This document shows positions 1 through 8,540 of a stretch of DNA of 64,000 nucleotides, piece after piece (the stretch's first letter is position 1; each line of letters starts with the position of its first letter). The stretch comes from Bacteroides faecium (GTDB taxonomy: Bacteria > Bacteroidota > Bacteroidia > Bacteroidales > Bacteroidaceae). The position numbers and the translations under genes were made by a program. The stretch spans positions 620,001 to 684,000 of the forward strand of contig NZ_CP050831.1 of NCBI RefSeq assembly GCF_012113595.1. The letters are read 5' to 3'. The notes below the pieces were generated by a model, which had not been told where the DNA came from, made no database searches, and was given only the letters and a program-made list of their open reading frames with translations.

Positions 1-454
1 CTCCGTTCAAATCTGCCGAAATCGAATTAATTCCCTGAGCAGACAGACCAGTCTGATAAGTGGAACCGTACACTTCACCCGCAATAGTTCTTACCAAAGA
101 CTCTTTACCGGTATCACTCCTCGTTATCATATTAAATATATATTTCCCTTCCGGAAGGTCAATAATCGTCGACATAGGATCCTTTATAACACGATTCTCC
201 GGAACAGGAACTACCACAGGATTTTCATTTCCCTCCCACGTAATCACACAAGAGCTGATTCGTGGGTCGGCATTCAGATACCACTCCAACTTGACACGAT
301 TGAACCCGCTATAGGCACTCAAATCCTGAACGGCCCCGAGATAGGTTTCTTCTCCCATTTCAAGGTATTTTTCGTGTATCTCATACATATCTCCGCAAGC
401 GGTCATCAAAAAGGCTGACAAGCCACAAGTTATATATCTTATTATATTTTTCAT
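1..454 (-). CDS. DUF4998-type surface lipoprotein, C-terminus cut by window edge
   Basis: I translated this reading frame by hand: it starts at the ATG complementary to 452-454 and stays open to base 1, so only the N-terminal ~151 residues are present. The product begins with a lipoprotein signal (charged MKNIIRY start, hydrophobic stretch, lipobox LMTAC with the modifiable Cys near residue 20). The following mature part (GEETYLGAVQDL, then a beta-rich stretch with LPEGKYIF) resembles the DUF4998 family found at the ends of SusC/SusD operons. It follows the 471-1739 gene by 16 bp and is surely in the same operon. Its likely role is a cell-surface glycan-binding or accessory protein; no enzymatic motif is seen. 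Confidence 0.8.
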   Translation of the reverse strand, partial: MKNIIRYITCGLSAFLMTACGDMYEIHEKYLEMGEETYLGAVQDLSAYSGFNRVKLEWYLNADPRISSCVITWEGNENPVVVPVPENRVIKDPMSTIIDLPEGKYIFNMITRSDTGKESLVRTIAGEVYGSTYQTGLSAQGINSISADLNG

Positions 455-470
455 AATCTGACTTTTTAAA

Positions 471-1739
471 TTATTCTGTTGCAGGTTGTCCCCAGAAAGT
501 CATTTCACCAATCTGAGCGTAAGTACCTCCACTCCAGGTTTCAAGCATAAGAATTCTTACATAACGGAAATTAGGAGCTTCAATGGGAACTTCGTGCTCA
601 TCGCCGTTCTGTATATATTCAATATCTTCATTGGTTATATTCGGATTATCTTGTCCGGAAGGTTTATAACATTCGACATCCATAATCTTCGTCCAACCAT
701 CAAATGTAGGATACATGATACCATCTTTTTCCTGACCGCTATTATACATTTCGTCCGTAAGCTCCGCACAACCATAAATCACATATTTCTTCAAATTATT
801 ATGAGTATAGGTCCAAACGTTTGCATCTCCTCTACGTTGCCACATCTTGAAACGGCTTACCTTGGCAACCTGTCCCATATCGAACGTTATACACCGACCA
901 GGGGCAGGGTTATCACTATTAGTAACACTATGGAAACAGTCTGTGTTATTATTACCCTGCCAGATATTTCGTATCGGCAGACCGCCCATCGCTTCACAAT
1001 CACCGGGCAAACGTGTCGGAAGTTCTTTAAATTTCGACTTGTCAAGTTCCTCTTCATACAAAGGATTGCTTTCCAGCTCCAACATCTCGGAATAATTATC
1101 CCAACGGTCACGAATTCTGTATCCTAACGTGATGGGTTCAGCAGCCAATCCCCGGATTTTAGCTTGCCCTTCCACTATACTGGAATAGAAATTCTCCAAA
1201 GAAACCCATTCTCCGTTTTCCTTTTTGGTAACTTCCAGAATAATATTCTGTCGAGTCGGATTTTTCCACGTCAAACTCACTCCTCCAAAACTATCAGTAA
1301 TCTTGAGTGACTCATAAATATATTCTACAGGAGGAGTTAATGGACTGATAGAAACGGTTTTCGGTTCAGACTCGTTCTGGCTTTTGTCTACACTCTTCAA
1401 AAAGATATTATAGTCACCCACCTTTCCGAATCCTTCTACGATCAAGCTATCTACATAAGGAGAAGCTTTTGTGGTTCTTTCCACCCCATTAATCATATAA
1501 GACGCCACAACACATAAAAGATCGTCATCTTTCGGAGGAGTATAACGAATGATAGCTCCTCCATTAATATTCTCCACCTCTATATTAGTGGGCAATCCCG
1601 GTGCTACACTGTCGGTAGCATTGAGACCAATCTTTTCGTCCTGTCCACATCCTGCCAGGCAGAGCGTACCGAGCAATGTGACGAACGCATATTTCACAAG
1701 CTTTGATATATTATTCATATTTCTCATATTTCCAGTCAT
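471..1739 (-). CDS. Surface lipoprotein, DUF4959/DUF5126/DUF5000 (discoidin-like) architecture
   Basis: This 422-residue protein has a lipoprotein signal (hydrophobic YAFVTLLGTLCLAGC, Cys near residue 31), an N-terminal fibronectin-like segment (about 45-130), a second beta-sandwich (about 135-225) and a C-terminal discoidin/F5-F8-like domain (about 245-420, with WQGNNN, CFHSV and ITFDMGQVAKVSRFKMWQR). That order matches the three-DUF accessory lipoproteins of Bacteroides SusC/SusD loci, which are thought to bind glycan on the cell surface. It starts 21 bp after the SusD stop and so belongs to the same transcript. In-frame ATGs at residues 5 and 8 make the exact start uncertain. No catalytic residues are evident, and the ligand cannot be told. 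Confidence 0.82.
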   Translation of the reverse strand: MTGNMRNMNNISKLVKYAFVTLLGTLCLAGCGQDEKIGLNATDSVAPGLPTNIEVENINGGAIIRYTPPKDDDLLCVVASYMINGVERTTKASPYVDSLIVEGFGKVGDYNIFLKSVDKSQNESEPKTVSISPLTPPVEYIYESLKITDSFGGVSLTWKNPTRQNIILEVTKKENGEWVSLENFYSSIVEGQAKIRGLAAEPITLGYRIRDRWDNYSEMLELESNPLYEEELDKSKFKELPTRLPGDCEAMGGLPIRNIWQGNNNTDCFHSVTNSDNPAPGRCITFDMGQVAKVSRFKMWQRRGDANVWTYTHNNLKKYVIYGCAELTDEMYNSGQEKDGIMYPTFDGWTKIMDVECYKPSGQDNPNITNEDIEYIQNGDEHEVPIEAPNFRYVRILMLETWSGGTYAQIGEMTFWGQPATE

Positions 1740-1760
1740 TTTAAATTATGAACATCATAG

Positions 1761-3686
1761 TTACCACCCCGGATTTTGTACCAGGTTCGGATCTTTTAAT
1801 ATTGTTTCCAGTTTTAACGGCCACAAATAATCCTTATAACTATACTTTGAGCGTAAGTAGATAGTGGTTACCCTATAAAACTCCTGGGCAGTCTCTCCCT
1901 GAATATGCCACCCTTTTACTTCGCGGGGAAGTTCTTTTTTCCAACGACGCAAGTCCCAGAAACGTTTTCCTTCACCGGCCAATTCATTCAAACGTTCCAT
2001 GCGAATGATTTCACGCATACCGTTTTTCGTATTAGGCTTATCCGGGGACTTGGAATATTTACTCCACGACTCTTTTACCCCCTTCAACCCTGCACGTTCG
2101 CGAACCAAGTCCACGTAATCATATACATCTTGTGCTGGTGATTCCTGCGATTCATTCAAAGCTTCCGCATACATCAGATACAAATCAGCAAGACGTATGA
2201 TCGGGAACGAATAACGATAGGGAGAGAAACCGTCTTTTGTCAAACCAGTCTTATAGCTACATACCTTTTTATTCAAATATCCCGTATATGAATGGTCTTC
2301 CGAAGTCTGGCGCCCTGATACCTCCTTCGCCCGAAAATGATAGAAAGCAAGATTTGCCGGCTCATCATTCGTATAACCATCTCCATACCATGTTCCACGG
2401 TCGAATGACAATGAAGCATAGAAACGCGGTTCACGGTTCAAGTGAAGATAGGCTGTTTGCTCTCCTATCTGAAGGTAATATTTATTATTTCCCTCATCCG
2501 GGATAGTGGTAATCTCATAGCGGTTAGGATAATTAGCCGTCCAGAAATCACTGTTATCTTCAGAAATAGGCACACCATTTGAAGAATAGAATGCTTCGGC
2601 TACTGATAAAGTTGGCCCTAAGACAGAACGCGCGTCATAGTGGCTCCCCTTCGTATGTTTAGCCATTGCAACCGTCTGCAATCCGTTAACGTTCCGAGTA
2701 CTTCCCCAAATAATTTCTTCATTCCATTTTTCTGTGACAGCCTCACCGATATCCAGCAGTTTGCGTGTTGCCGCAGAAATACTATTGATCGGCAAAGAGA
2801 AAGTATAAAGTTTCTCGTGACCATTTTCTTTTGCACAATTTATCGCTTCAAGCGCTGCGTCTGCTGCCAATTTCCATTTACTGTTATCAACCTGTGTCGG
2901 GAACAAATGCCTGCCCTGATTATCTTTCACATTAATATAATCCGAATTTCCATTAAACAAAGGGCTGGCAGCCAATAATAACAATTGTGCTTTTACTGCT
3001 TTTGCAATTGGCTGGGTGATGCGCCCCATCTCCTGTCCCGGATCTGTGATCTTTGAAGGCAGATCTTTATATGCTTCATCCAGCAGGTTAGAGATATAAG
3101 CCACTACATCATCCACCGACTCGCGATAACGCCTTACTTCATCCTGTGAAGCATCTACCGCAATATTAGTATCCATGATAGGAATAGGGCCGTAAAGCAT
3201 AAACAGGTAATAATGATAATAAGCTTTGAGGAATTTTACTTCTGCAATCCAACGAGTACGTTCATAATTCTGCAAATCGAGAGGTTTGTTGATATTTTCC
3301 AAGAAAATATTACAATCGCGGATAGCTACCCAAAGATTGGTTCCCCCATTTCCTCCATCCCAAAAATTCTGGTAGGGGTCATTATTATTTTGTTCACCGC
3401 GGCCTATTTCCCATGCGTTGAGAGAGATACGCTGATCTATAAAACCGGTTCCTTTAGGCATTAACCAATGTTCATCACCTGCCAAAAAGCCAATGGAGCC
3501 ACCCTGATCCCATGAAGGCAGGTAACTATAACAAGTATGTAGAAACTTAAATGAATTAATGCGGTTGCTGAAGGCATTATCCATGCTTGGAGTACCTTCG
3601 GGCACTATATCTAGGTAATCACTACAAGAAGTGCTACACAGCATGGCAGCAATCACGAGTGATATGGATATGATTATTTTTTTCAT
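1761..3686 (-). CDS. SusD/RagB-family nutrient-binding outer membrane lipoprotein (PUL1)
   Basis: A 641-residue SusD homologue with signal peptide and lipobox (CSTSC, followed by SDYLDIVPEG). It carries family features: the N-terminal FSNRINSFKFLHTCY helix, the tetratricopeptide-like middle (EVKFLKAYYHYYLFMLYGPIPI), and the C-terminal block with RMERLNELAGEGKRFWDLRRW that typifies the SusD_RagB fold. SusD proteins sit as a lid on the SusC barrel and bind oligosaccharide or peptide. The gene lies 10 bp after its SusC partner (3697-6912) and before two accessory lipoproteins, forming a four-gene operon. The substrate cannot be predicted because no PUL1 enzymes are in the window. Confidence 0.95.
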   Translation of the reverse strand: MKKIIISISLVIAAMLCSTSCSDYLDIVPEGTPSMDNAFSNRINSFKFLHTCYSYLPSWDQGGSIGFLAGDEHWLMPKGTGFIDQRISLNAWEIGRGEQNNNDPYQNFWDGGNGGTNLWVAIRDCNIFLENINKPLDLQNYERTRWIAEVKFLKAYYHYYLFMLYGPIPIMDTNIAVDASQDEVRRYRESVDDVVAYISNLLDEAYKDLPSKITDPGQEMGRITQPIAKAVKAQLLLLAASPLFNGNSDYINVKDNQGRHLFPTQVDNSKWKLAADAALEAINCAKENGHEKLYTFSLPINSISAATRKLLDIGEAVTEKWNEEIIWGSTRNVNGLQTVAMAKHTKGSHYDARSVLGPTLSVAEAFYSSNGVPISEDNSDFWTANYPNRYEITTIPDEGNNKYYLQIGEQTAYLHLNREPRFYASLSFDRGTWYGDGYTNDEPANLAFYHFRAKEVSGRQTSEDHSYTGYLNKKVCSYKTGLTKDGFSPYRYSFPIIRLADLYLMYAEALNESQESPAQDVYDYVDLVRERAGLKGVKESWSKYSKSPDKPNTKNGMREIIRMERLNELAGEGKRFWDLRRWKKELPREVKGWHIQGETAQEFYRVTTIYLRSKYSYKDYLWPLKLETILKDPNLVQNPGW

Positions 3687-3696
3687 ATAACATGTT

Positions 3697-6600
3697 TTAG
3701 AGTGAAAGTTGAATACCTACATTAAATACTCGTTGAACAGGATATCCCAAACCGTTGTTCCCCATTTCCGTATCCCAAATCTTGAATTTGGAAATATTGA
3801 ACAAGTTCGTCCCGCTTACGTAAATACGCAAGTTTTCCAATTTAGCTTTACTGGTCAGCCGTTTTGGAAGTGTATAGCCTATTTCTGCCGATTTCATACG
3901 CAAGAAAGTACCGTCACGCAACCACCATGTACTCGACTGGTTATTATTACTGATAGCCGTATCCGACAACCGTGGCCAGAAAGCATACATATTCTGGTTG
4001 GACTCGCTCCAATGATTATTGGCGATAACCTGAAGCAAAGCATTGTTAGCCTGTTTTCCTCCCAATTCGTTGTCCGGGTCATAAGGCTGGGCAAACGGAG
4101 TGATACGCAAAGGGTCAATAAAGAAGGAGGAACGTGCCGATCCCTGGAAGAAGCAGTTAAAATCAAACGCTTTATATCCGACAGAAAAACCGAAACCATA
4201 AATAATTTCCGGCGTAGTCGGATAACCGATAGGTACAATATCCTGCTCGTCGATGATTCCGTCACGATTGATATCTTTATATTTGATATCTCCGGCCGTA
4301 TATTCGCCAAATTGTTGTTTCGGAGAGTTTGCCACATCTTCATCATCAACAAACAAACGTTCGGCTATGTAACCATAAGTCTGGCTCAGCTTAGAACCAA
4401 TTTTACTTCTCCATGGAGTAGCCGAGTAGTCAGGTTCTTCGTATTCAGAAAATTCACTGCTAGCGTATGTGAAGTTACCTCTGACAGTAGTCCACCAATT
4501 TTTATTGAAGATATGCGAATAATCCAGAGAAATATCGACCCCATGTCCTTTAGCCTCACCGATATTTGCCCGGATAGGCGCCTGGAATCCCATCAAACTA
4601 GGAATATCGGCACGTTCTTGCAGAATATTCGTTCTTCTTTCTTTAAAATACTCCGCCTGAATCTCCAGGTCATTGAATAATTTCAGTTCAAATCCCACAT
4701 TCATTTTATGAGAAATTTCCCAACCAATCTTCGGATTGGCATAGCGGCTGATAGAAATACCGTTATAACCTTCGTCAAAGTTTGTTCCGAAACTCATTCC
4801 CCTACCGGAATTATTCATATTTACTTCAGACAAATAGAAGAACCGGTTGTCATTATTAGAAATATTATCATTACCGACTAATCCGTATGAACCTTTCAAC
4901 TTAAGCATATTGATAACTTTGGAAATTGGTTTGTCCGCCCAGAATTTTTCATTGGACACAACCCAACCCAAACCTCCCGACGGGAAGAATCCCCAACGAT
5001 GACTCTTGTCAAAACGTTCGGAACCGTTGTAACCGAAATTAAACTCCGCAAAATAACGGTCGGAGAATCCGTAAGTAAAACGTCCTGCTAATCCCAGATT
5101 ACGGGTAGGGAGTGATTTCTGCAAAGTGTTTTCATTGCCGCTTTTCCCTTCACGTACTGTATAAACCAACATACCACTGACATTGTGTTTTTCAACAAAC
5201 GTCCGGTCATATGACAACGACGCTTCCAAATACAGGGAACTGCCTACTTTTTTACTTCCCGGAGAGTATCCTAGATAATCTGTACCCAAATCCGGATTTA
5301 GAGCAGAGAGAGTGTATTCATCTTTTGTCTTATCATAACTATCCAAGGCATAATAGAACGGAGTATAAGAACGTTGAAGGTCATAATATGAAGTTCGCGT
5401 GACATTTCCCAACAAACGCCCTTTCAAGCCTTCGGTTATAAAACTGAAATCTTGCTTCAGCTCCAACTGGGCAAGTATAACTGTGTTTTCATATTCTTTA
5501 TAACCGCGTGCCATTTCAGCATATGGATTCAAGTAATTTGCACTAGTTCCATAATTACCGAACATAGGATGATTGGTATATTGGTTAGCTGCATCCGGAG
5601 CATACATGGCAGGAAAAAGAACCGGACTTGCTTTAATAGCCTGACTGTAAACCTGCGAACCGCCCTGTATCGGGCCTTGATAACTATCAAACGTACCGCT
5701 CACGCGCACTCCCAACTCGGTTGTTTTAGTCAGATTGATATTAACATTCGAACGTACCGTATATTTATCCAACTTAATATTATTATCAAAAAGGTTACTG
5801 GGAACCTGTTTCAAGATACCATTATCCCGCGAATAAGACAATGCTACATAGTAACGGGCTACACGGCCACCACCGCTAAGGCTCATGTTTCCGCGATAGT
5901 TAGTTGTGAAATCTTTGAATAGCATATCCTTCCAATCTACCATTGGATAAGCCATCGGATTCAACCCTTTTTCGCGAGCAGCAATCGCGCTTTCCAGATA
6001 AGGTAATGCACCATCCGGATTTCGGGTTCTCACCGCCTCATTATGAAGTTTCATAAACGTCAGCGGGTCAGCAATTTCAACCTCTTTGGAAGGAGCGGAG
6101 AACGAACTTTCTACCCTGAAAGATAATTTCATTTTACCTTCCGTACCTTCTTTTGTCGTTACAAGAATAACGCCATTAGCACCACGCGCACCATAAAGCG
6201 CAGTAGCGGTAGCGTCTTTCAGAATGGAGAAACTGGCGATATCATCGGTATTCAATCTTGCCAAATCTGATGAAGTCAATTCAATGTTATCAATCAAAAT
6301 CAACGGGTCGGCTTTCCCTGTTCCAAATGTCGTCACACCACGAATAAAGAATTCGGCATTATCCTCACCCGGTTCTCCACTTCTTTGATAAGCAACTACA
6401 CCCGCCAACTTTCCGGCAAATCCGGTAGTAAGATTACTGCTAGTAGTTTTTAACTCCGCCGGTTTGATAGTGGAAACGGAGCCTAATACAGACTCTTTCT
6501 TTTGTTTGGCAAAAGCTACAATCGTGACATCTTCAAGTGCAATACCTCTATCTTCTTTCATCGTCACAACACGAAAGACATTTAAGTCTTTAGGGTTGAA

Positions 6601-6912
6601 CGGAACAACTTTCTTCTCATATCCAATGTAAGAGAATTCTATATTTTTCGTGTTTGCCGGTACTTTCAGTACATAATTTCCGTCCAGGTCTGTAGCAACT
6701 CCGATACTGGTTCCCGGAATAAAGACACTGGCACCAATAATCGGTTCATTGTTAAAATCCAATACAACTCCTTTAATCGTATAGGTCTTGCCTGTCTGTT
6801 GTGGTGATGCAATATCCTGTTTGGCGTGAAGGGAAGGTAAACAAATACCATACAAACAAAACAGGATCAATAATCGCAGTATTCTTCCACAATTTTGTTT
6901 TTCATTCATCAT
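3697..6912 (-). CDS. SusC/RagA-family TonB-linked outer membrane transporter (PUL1)
   Basis: A TonB-dependent receptor of about 1071 residues. After the signal peptide (LRLLILFCLYGICLPSLHA) comes the carboxypeptidase-D-regulatory-like domain (TYTIKGVVLDFNNEPIIGASVFIPG), the plug with the hallmark ATALYGARGANGVILVTTK, and a long beta-barrel ending in FNVGIQLSL with terminal hydrophobic residues. It would import glycan fragments together with the adjacent SusD. A longer reading frame begins at 6960, but I prefer the ATG pair at 6907-6912: the extra 16 residues precede the basic and hydrophobic signal sequence and look unlike one. No Bacteroides -7 box is seen on the minus strand in the 450 bp upstream; see the inverted-repeat segment at 7400-7762. 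Confidence 0.93.
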   Translation of the reverse strand: MMNEKQNCGRILRLLILFCLYGICLPSLHAKQDIASPQQTGKTYTIKGVVLDFNNEPIIGASVFIPGTSIGVATDLDGNYVLKVPANTKNIEFSYIGYEKKVVPFNPKDLNVFRVVTMKEDRGIALEDVTIVAFAKQKKESVLGSVSTIKPAELKTTSSNLTTGFAGKLAGVVAYQRSGEPGEDNAEFFIRGVTTFGTGKADPLILIDNIELTSSDLARLNTDDIASFSILKDATATALYGARGANGVILVTTKEGTEGKMKLSFRVESSFSAPSKEVEIADPLTFMKLHNEAVRTRNPDGALPYLESAIAAREKGLNPMAYPMVDWKDMLFKDFTTNYRGNMSLSGGGRVARYYVALSYSRDNGILKQVPSNLFDNNIKLDKYTVRSNVNINLTKTTELGVRVSGTFDSYQGPIQGGSQVYSQAIKASPVLFPAMYAPDAANQYTNHPMFGNYGTSANYLNPYAEMARGYKEYENTVILAQLELKQDFSFITEGLKGRLLGNVTRTSYYDLQRSYTPFYYALDSYDKTKDEYTLSALNPDLGTDYLGYSPGSKKVGSSLYLEASLSYDRTFVEKHNVSGMLVYTVREGKSGNENTLQKSLPTRNLGLAGRFTYGFSDRYFAEFNFGYNGSERFDKSHRWGFFPSGGLGWVVSNEKFWADKPISKVINMLKLKGSYGLVGNDNISNNDNRFFYLSEVNMNNSGRGMSFGTNFDEGYNGISISRYANPKIGWEISHKMNVGFELKLFNDLEIQAEYFKERRTNILQERADIPSLMGFQAPIRANIGEAKGHGVDISLDYSHIFNKNWWTTVRGNFTYASSEFSEYEEPDYSATPWRSKIGSKLSQTYGYIAERLFVDDEDVANSPKQQFGEYTAGDIKYKDINRDGIIDEQDIVPIGYPTTPEIIYGFGFSVGYKAFDFNCFFQGSARSSFFIDPLRITPFAQPYDPDNELGGKQANNALLQVIANNHWSESNQNMYAFWPRLSDTAISNNNQSSTWWLRDGTFLRMKSAEIGYTLPKRLTSKAKLENLRIYVSGTNLFNISKFKIWDTEMGNNGLGYPVQRVFNVGIQLSL

Positions 6913-7399
6913 AGAAATTAAAAGTGTTAACAATTCATTCTTATGCTTTTCGATAAGCATGAATCTGGGTTAATTAAAGGTTTTCAATAAATTAAGGATA
7001 GCACTTTCATTGATGAAAATTACTATCTTCATAAAAGCATTCATTTTTTCTTTGCCAGCATTTGTTATTAGTTTATAATCTTGTTAAAGGTGTTACACCG
7101 ACAATACCCAAATAGATGGCATTTTCTATCTGATGAATCACATTCGGTTCTTTCAAAAAATCCCACTACCCGGTACTACATTTTGTTGTATCGATTGTAG
7201 GAGCTTGGGGGTATGTTAAGTTTCAAATAATACATCGTAGTACAAGACTTACTCAATCCCCGGACAAAAGCACTCTTTTTCCCATAGATTGAATATAAAG
7301 AACAAGATAATATAACCTGGTTATACTGTACCAAAGAAGGTAAACTGTGTTGAGCTGTACTGTTCATAGGATATAAGGTCTTTTTAAATTTATCGCTAC
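6913..7399. other. Non-coding leader region upstream of PUL1 susC
   Basis: AT-rich stretch with no credible gene. A 63-codon frame at 7176-7367 on the minus strand has no family features or ribosome site. I looked on the minus strand for CAAAnnTA (the complement of TAnnTTTG) and found none here, so susC transcription probably starts farther right. Only small dyads are visible, such as TTTCA-TTGA-TGAAA near 7007. Confidence 0.5.
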
Positions 7400-7425
7400 A
7401 CTAAGTTCTACTGAAACTTAGTGAT
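7400..7425 (+). repeat. Left 26-bp inverted repeat of a putative invertible segment
   Basis: These 26 bases are the exact reverse complement of 7737-7762. Each copy is itself a near-dyad: an 8-bp ACTAAGTT/AACTTAGT stem around a 7-nt centre. Perfect inverted repeats of this size flanking a promoter are the usual sign of Bacteroides site-specific DNA inversion. Confidence 0.8.
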
Positions 7426-7736
7426 AAAAAAAGAATACATATCAGAGGGGTGTTAAATGGAGAAAACAAAGACTCTACCAAAGATAATTATAAAAAGCGC
7501 ATAATATATAGATACAAAATCACTCTACAAACGCTTATAAGCAAACAGAATTATTAACAAATCATTTCATCAGATCAAAATATTAAAATAGATAAGCTCC
7601 TTTTTTATATTTTCCCGACTAAATAATAAAAACATTGCTTAAATATATTGCAATTACAAAAAATACCTATATATTTGCAGCGTATTACAATTATTATTGC
7701 ATACAAACTAACATATTAGTTCATCTTACAAAACGA
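7426..7736. other. Putative promoter-bearing invertible segment (phase-variation switch)
   Basis: 311 bp enclosed by perfect 26-bp inverted repeats. It codes for nothing recognisable. It carries a good Bacteroidetes promoter on the plus strand (7648-7677) that now points away from PUL1. A minus-strand TATCTTTG is also present (7479-7486) but lacks a correctly spaced -33 element. Inversion would point the better promoter at susC, with a leader of roughly 0.5-0.6 kb. No recombinase gene lies in the window, so the enzyme would have to act from elsewhere. Inversion is inferred, not observed. Confidence 0.5.
7648..7677 (+). promoter_or_regulatory. Promoter inside the inverted-repeat segment
   Basis: TTG at 7648-7650, a 19-nt spacer, then TATATTTG at 7670-7677. 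This fits the Bacteroides -33/-7 consensus (TTTG, 19-21 nt, TAnnTTTG). In the orientation read here it directs transcription rightward into the repeat region and distantly toward the Rpn-like gene. Confidence 0.6.
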
Positions 7737-7762
7737 ATCACTAAGTTTCAGTAGAACTTAGT
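7737..7762 (-). repeat. Right 26-bp inverted repeat of a putative invertible segment
   Basis: Perfect reverse complement of 7400-7425. The match stops sharply outside (C at 7399 versus A at 7763) and inside. No target-site duplication is evident outside the pair, which argues against a simple transposon insertion. Confidence 0.8.
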
Positions 7763-7898
7763 AAATATCTGCTCTAAAGTTTCACTATTATAATAGAATG
7801 TACCCACCCTTTCATCAGCAGTAACTAATGAAAATTGATTCATAAAGATGCAGAAATGAACTAATCTGTATTAAGATGAGTCTAATGTAATATTCATG

Positions 7899-8412
7899 CT
7901 ACTATAAAGTTTAAAAATATACAAGTATCTGCAACGCTGCAACAAAACGGGGGCAATGAACTAATAAATAGATAGTTACAGCGTTGCAGATACCTGTGGC
8001 AGATGGTGGCAGATATCCCTTATCTGCAACACGTATCGTGTAGTTACGGGCAGATATCCCCTTAAGGAAAAGCCGGAGGCATTACATTGATGTCAGTATC
8101 CGCATAGGGAAACTGGAGTATCTATACTCAGAAACTCCAATTTCCCTACGCGGATACTCTCGTTTCCATACGCGGATACTGCAATTTCCAGCCTGGGAAC
8201 GGGAGTTTTGATGTAGGGAACCATTGTTTCATATATATGATTGTACCGTTTGCAATAAAAGATTTATTGTTTTATACAGTGTGGCAGATAAAAGACATCT
8301 GCCACCATCTGCAACAGGTATCTGCAACGCTGTAACCATCTATCTATTAATACATTACTCCCGTTTTGTTGCAGCGTTGCAGATACCTGCACACTTTTAA
8401 ACTTTATAGTAG
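7899..8412. repeat. 514-bp fold-back element with 132-bp inverted arms
   Basis: Bases 7899-8030 and the reverse complement of 8281-8412 align without gaps, 117 of 132 positions identical by hand count. The arms are built from ATCTGCAAC/GTTGCAGAT modules and contain internal dyads (TATCTGCAACGCTG with CAGCGTTGCAGATA). The 250-bp centre holds a 22-bp-phased array. A 12-bp direct repeat, TGCAGAAATGAA, lies outside both arms (7849-7860 and 8445-8456). No open frame is present. It could be a non-autonomous mobile element (MITE-like) or a complex regulatory or terminator structure. Confidence 0.7.
8096..8201 (+). repeat. 22-bp-phased array of GTTTCC/GGATAC-type dyads
   Basis: Units start at 8096, 8118, 8140, 8162 and 8184, exactly 22 bp apart. 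Each is an 18-bp imperfect dyad with ends like GTTTCC and GGATAC or GGAAC, plus a 4-bp spacer. The first two units are in the opposite orientation to the next two. A sixth, degenerate unit near 8206 is shifted by about one base. The array lies in the centre of the fold-back element. It resembles the array at 19064-19171. Confidence 0.65.
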
Positions 8413-8498
8413 TGAGAAAATCACATCAATTAGCTCAAAACCCGTGCAGAAATGAATCAAAATTTTAATATGATTATCTTAGTCCCATTAATTATCCG

Positions 8499-8506
8499 TA
8501 TATTTG
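8499..8506 (+). promoter_or_regulatory. -7 promoter element of the Rpn-like gene
   Basis: TATATTTG matches TAnnTTTG and lies 35 bp before the start codon at 8541. No convincing TTTG is found 19-21 nt upstream, so only the -7 element is supported. Confidence 0.45.
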
Positions 8507-8540
8507 CACTATTCAGTTTTCAAAGATATATAGATTAACA

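Noticed and set aside
486..1127. Long plus-strand frame opposite the DUF4959-type gene (and similar ones at 3709-4680, 17862-18902, 60347-61240)
   Set aside because: They are antisense shadows of well-supported genes with no independent start signals or protein family features.
7176..7367. A 63-codon minus-strand frame in the PUL1 leader
   Set aside because: Short, no ribosome site or recognisable motif, composition like random intergenic frames.
7400..7762. Insertion sequence or MITE bounded by the 26-bp repeats
   Set aside because: No target-site duplication and no transposase; an internal promoter fits an inversion switch better, though a repeat pair is not excluded.
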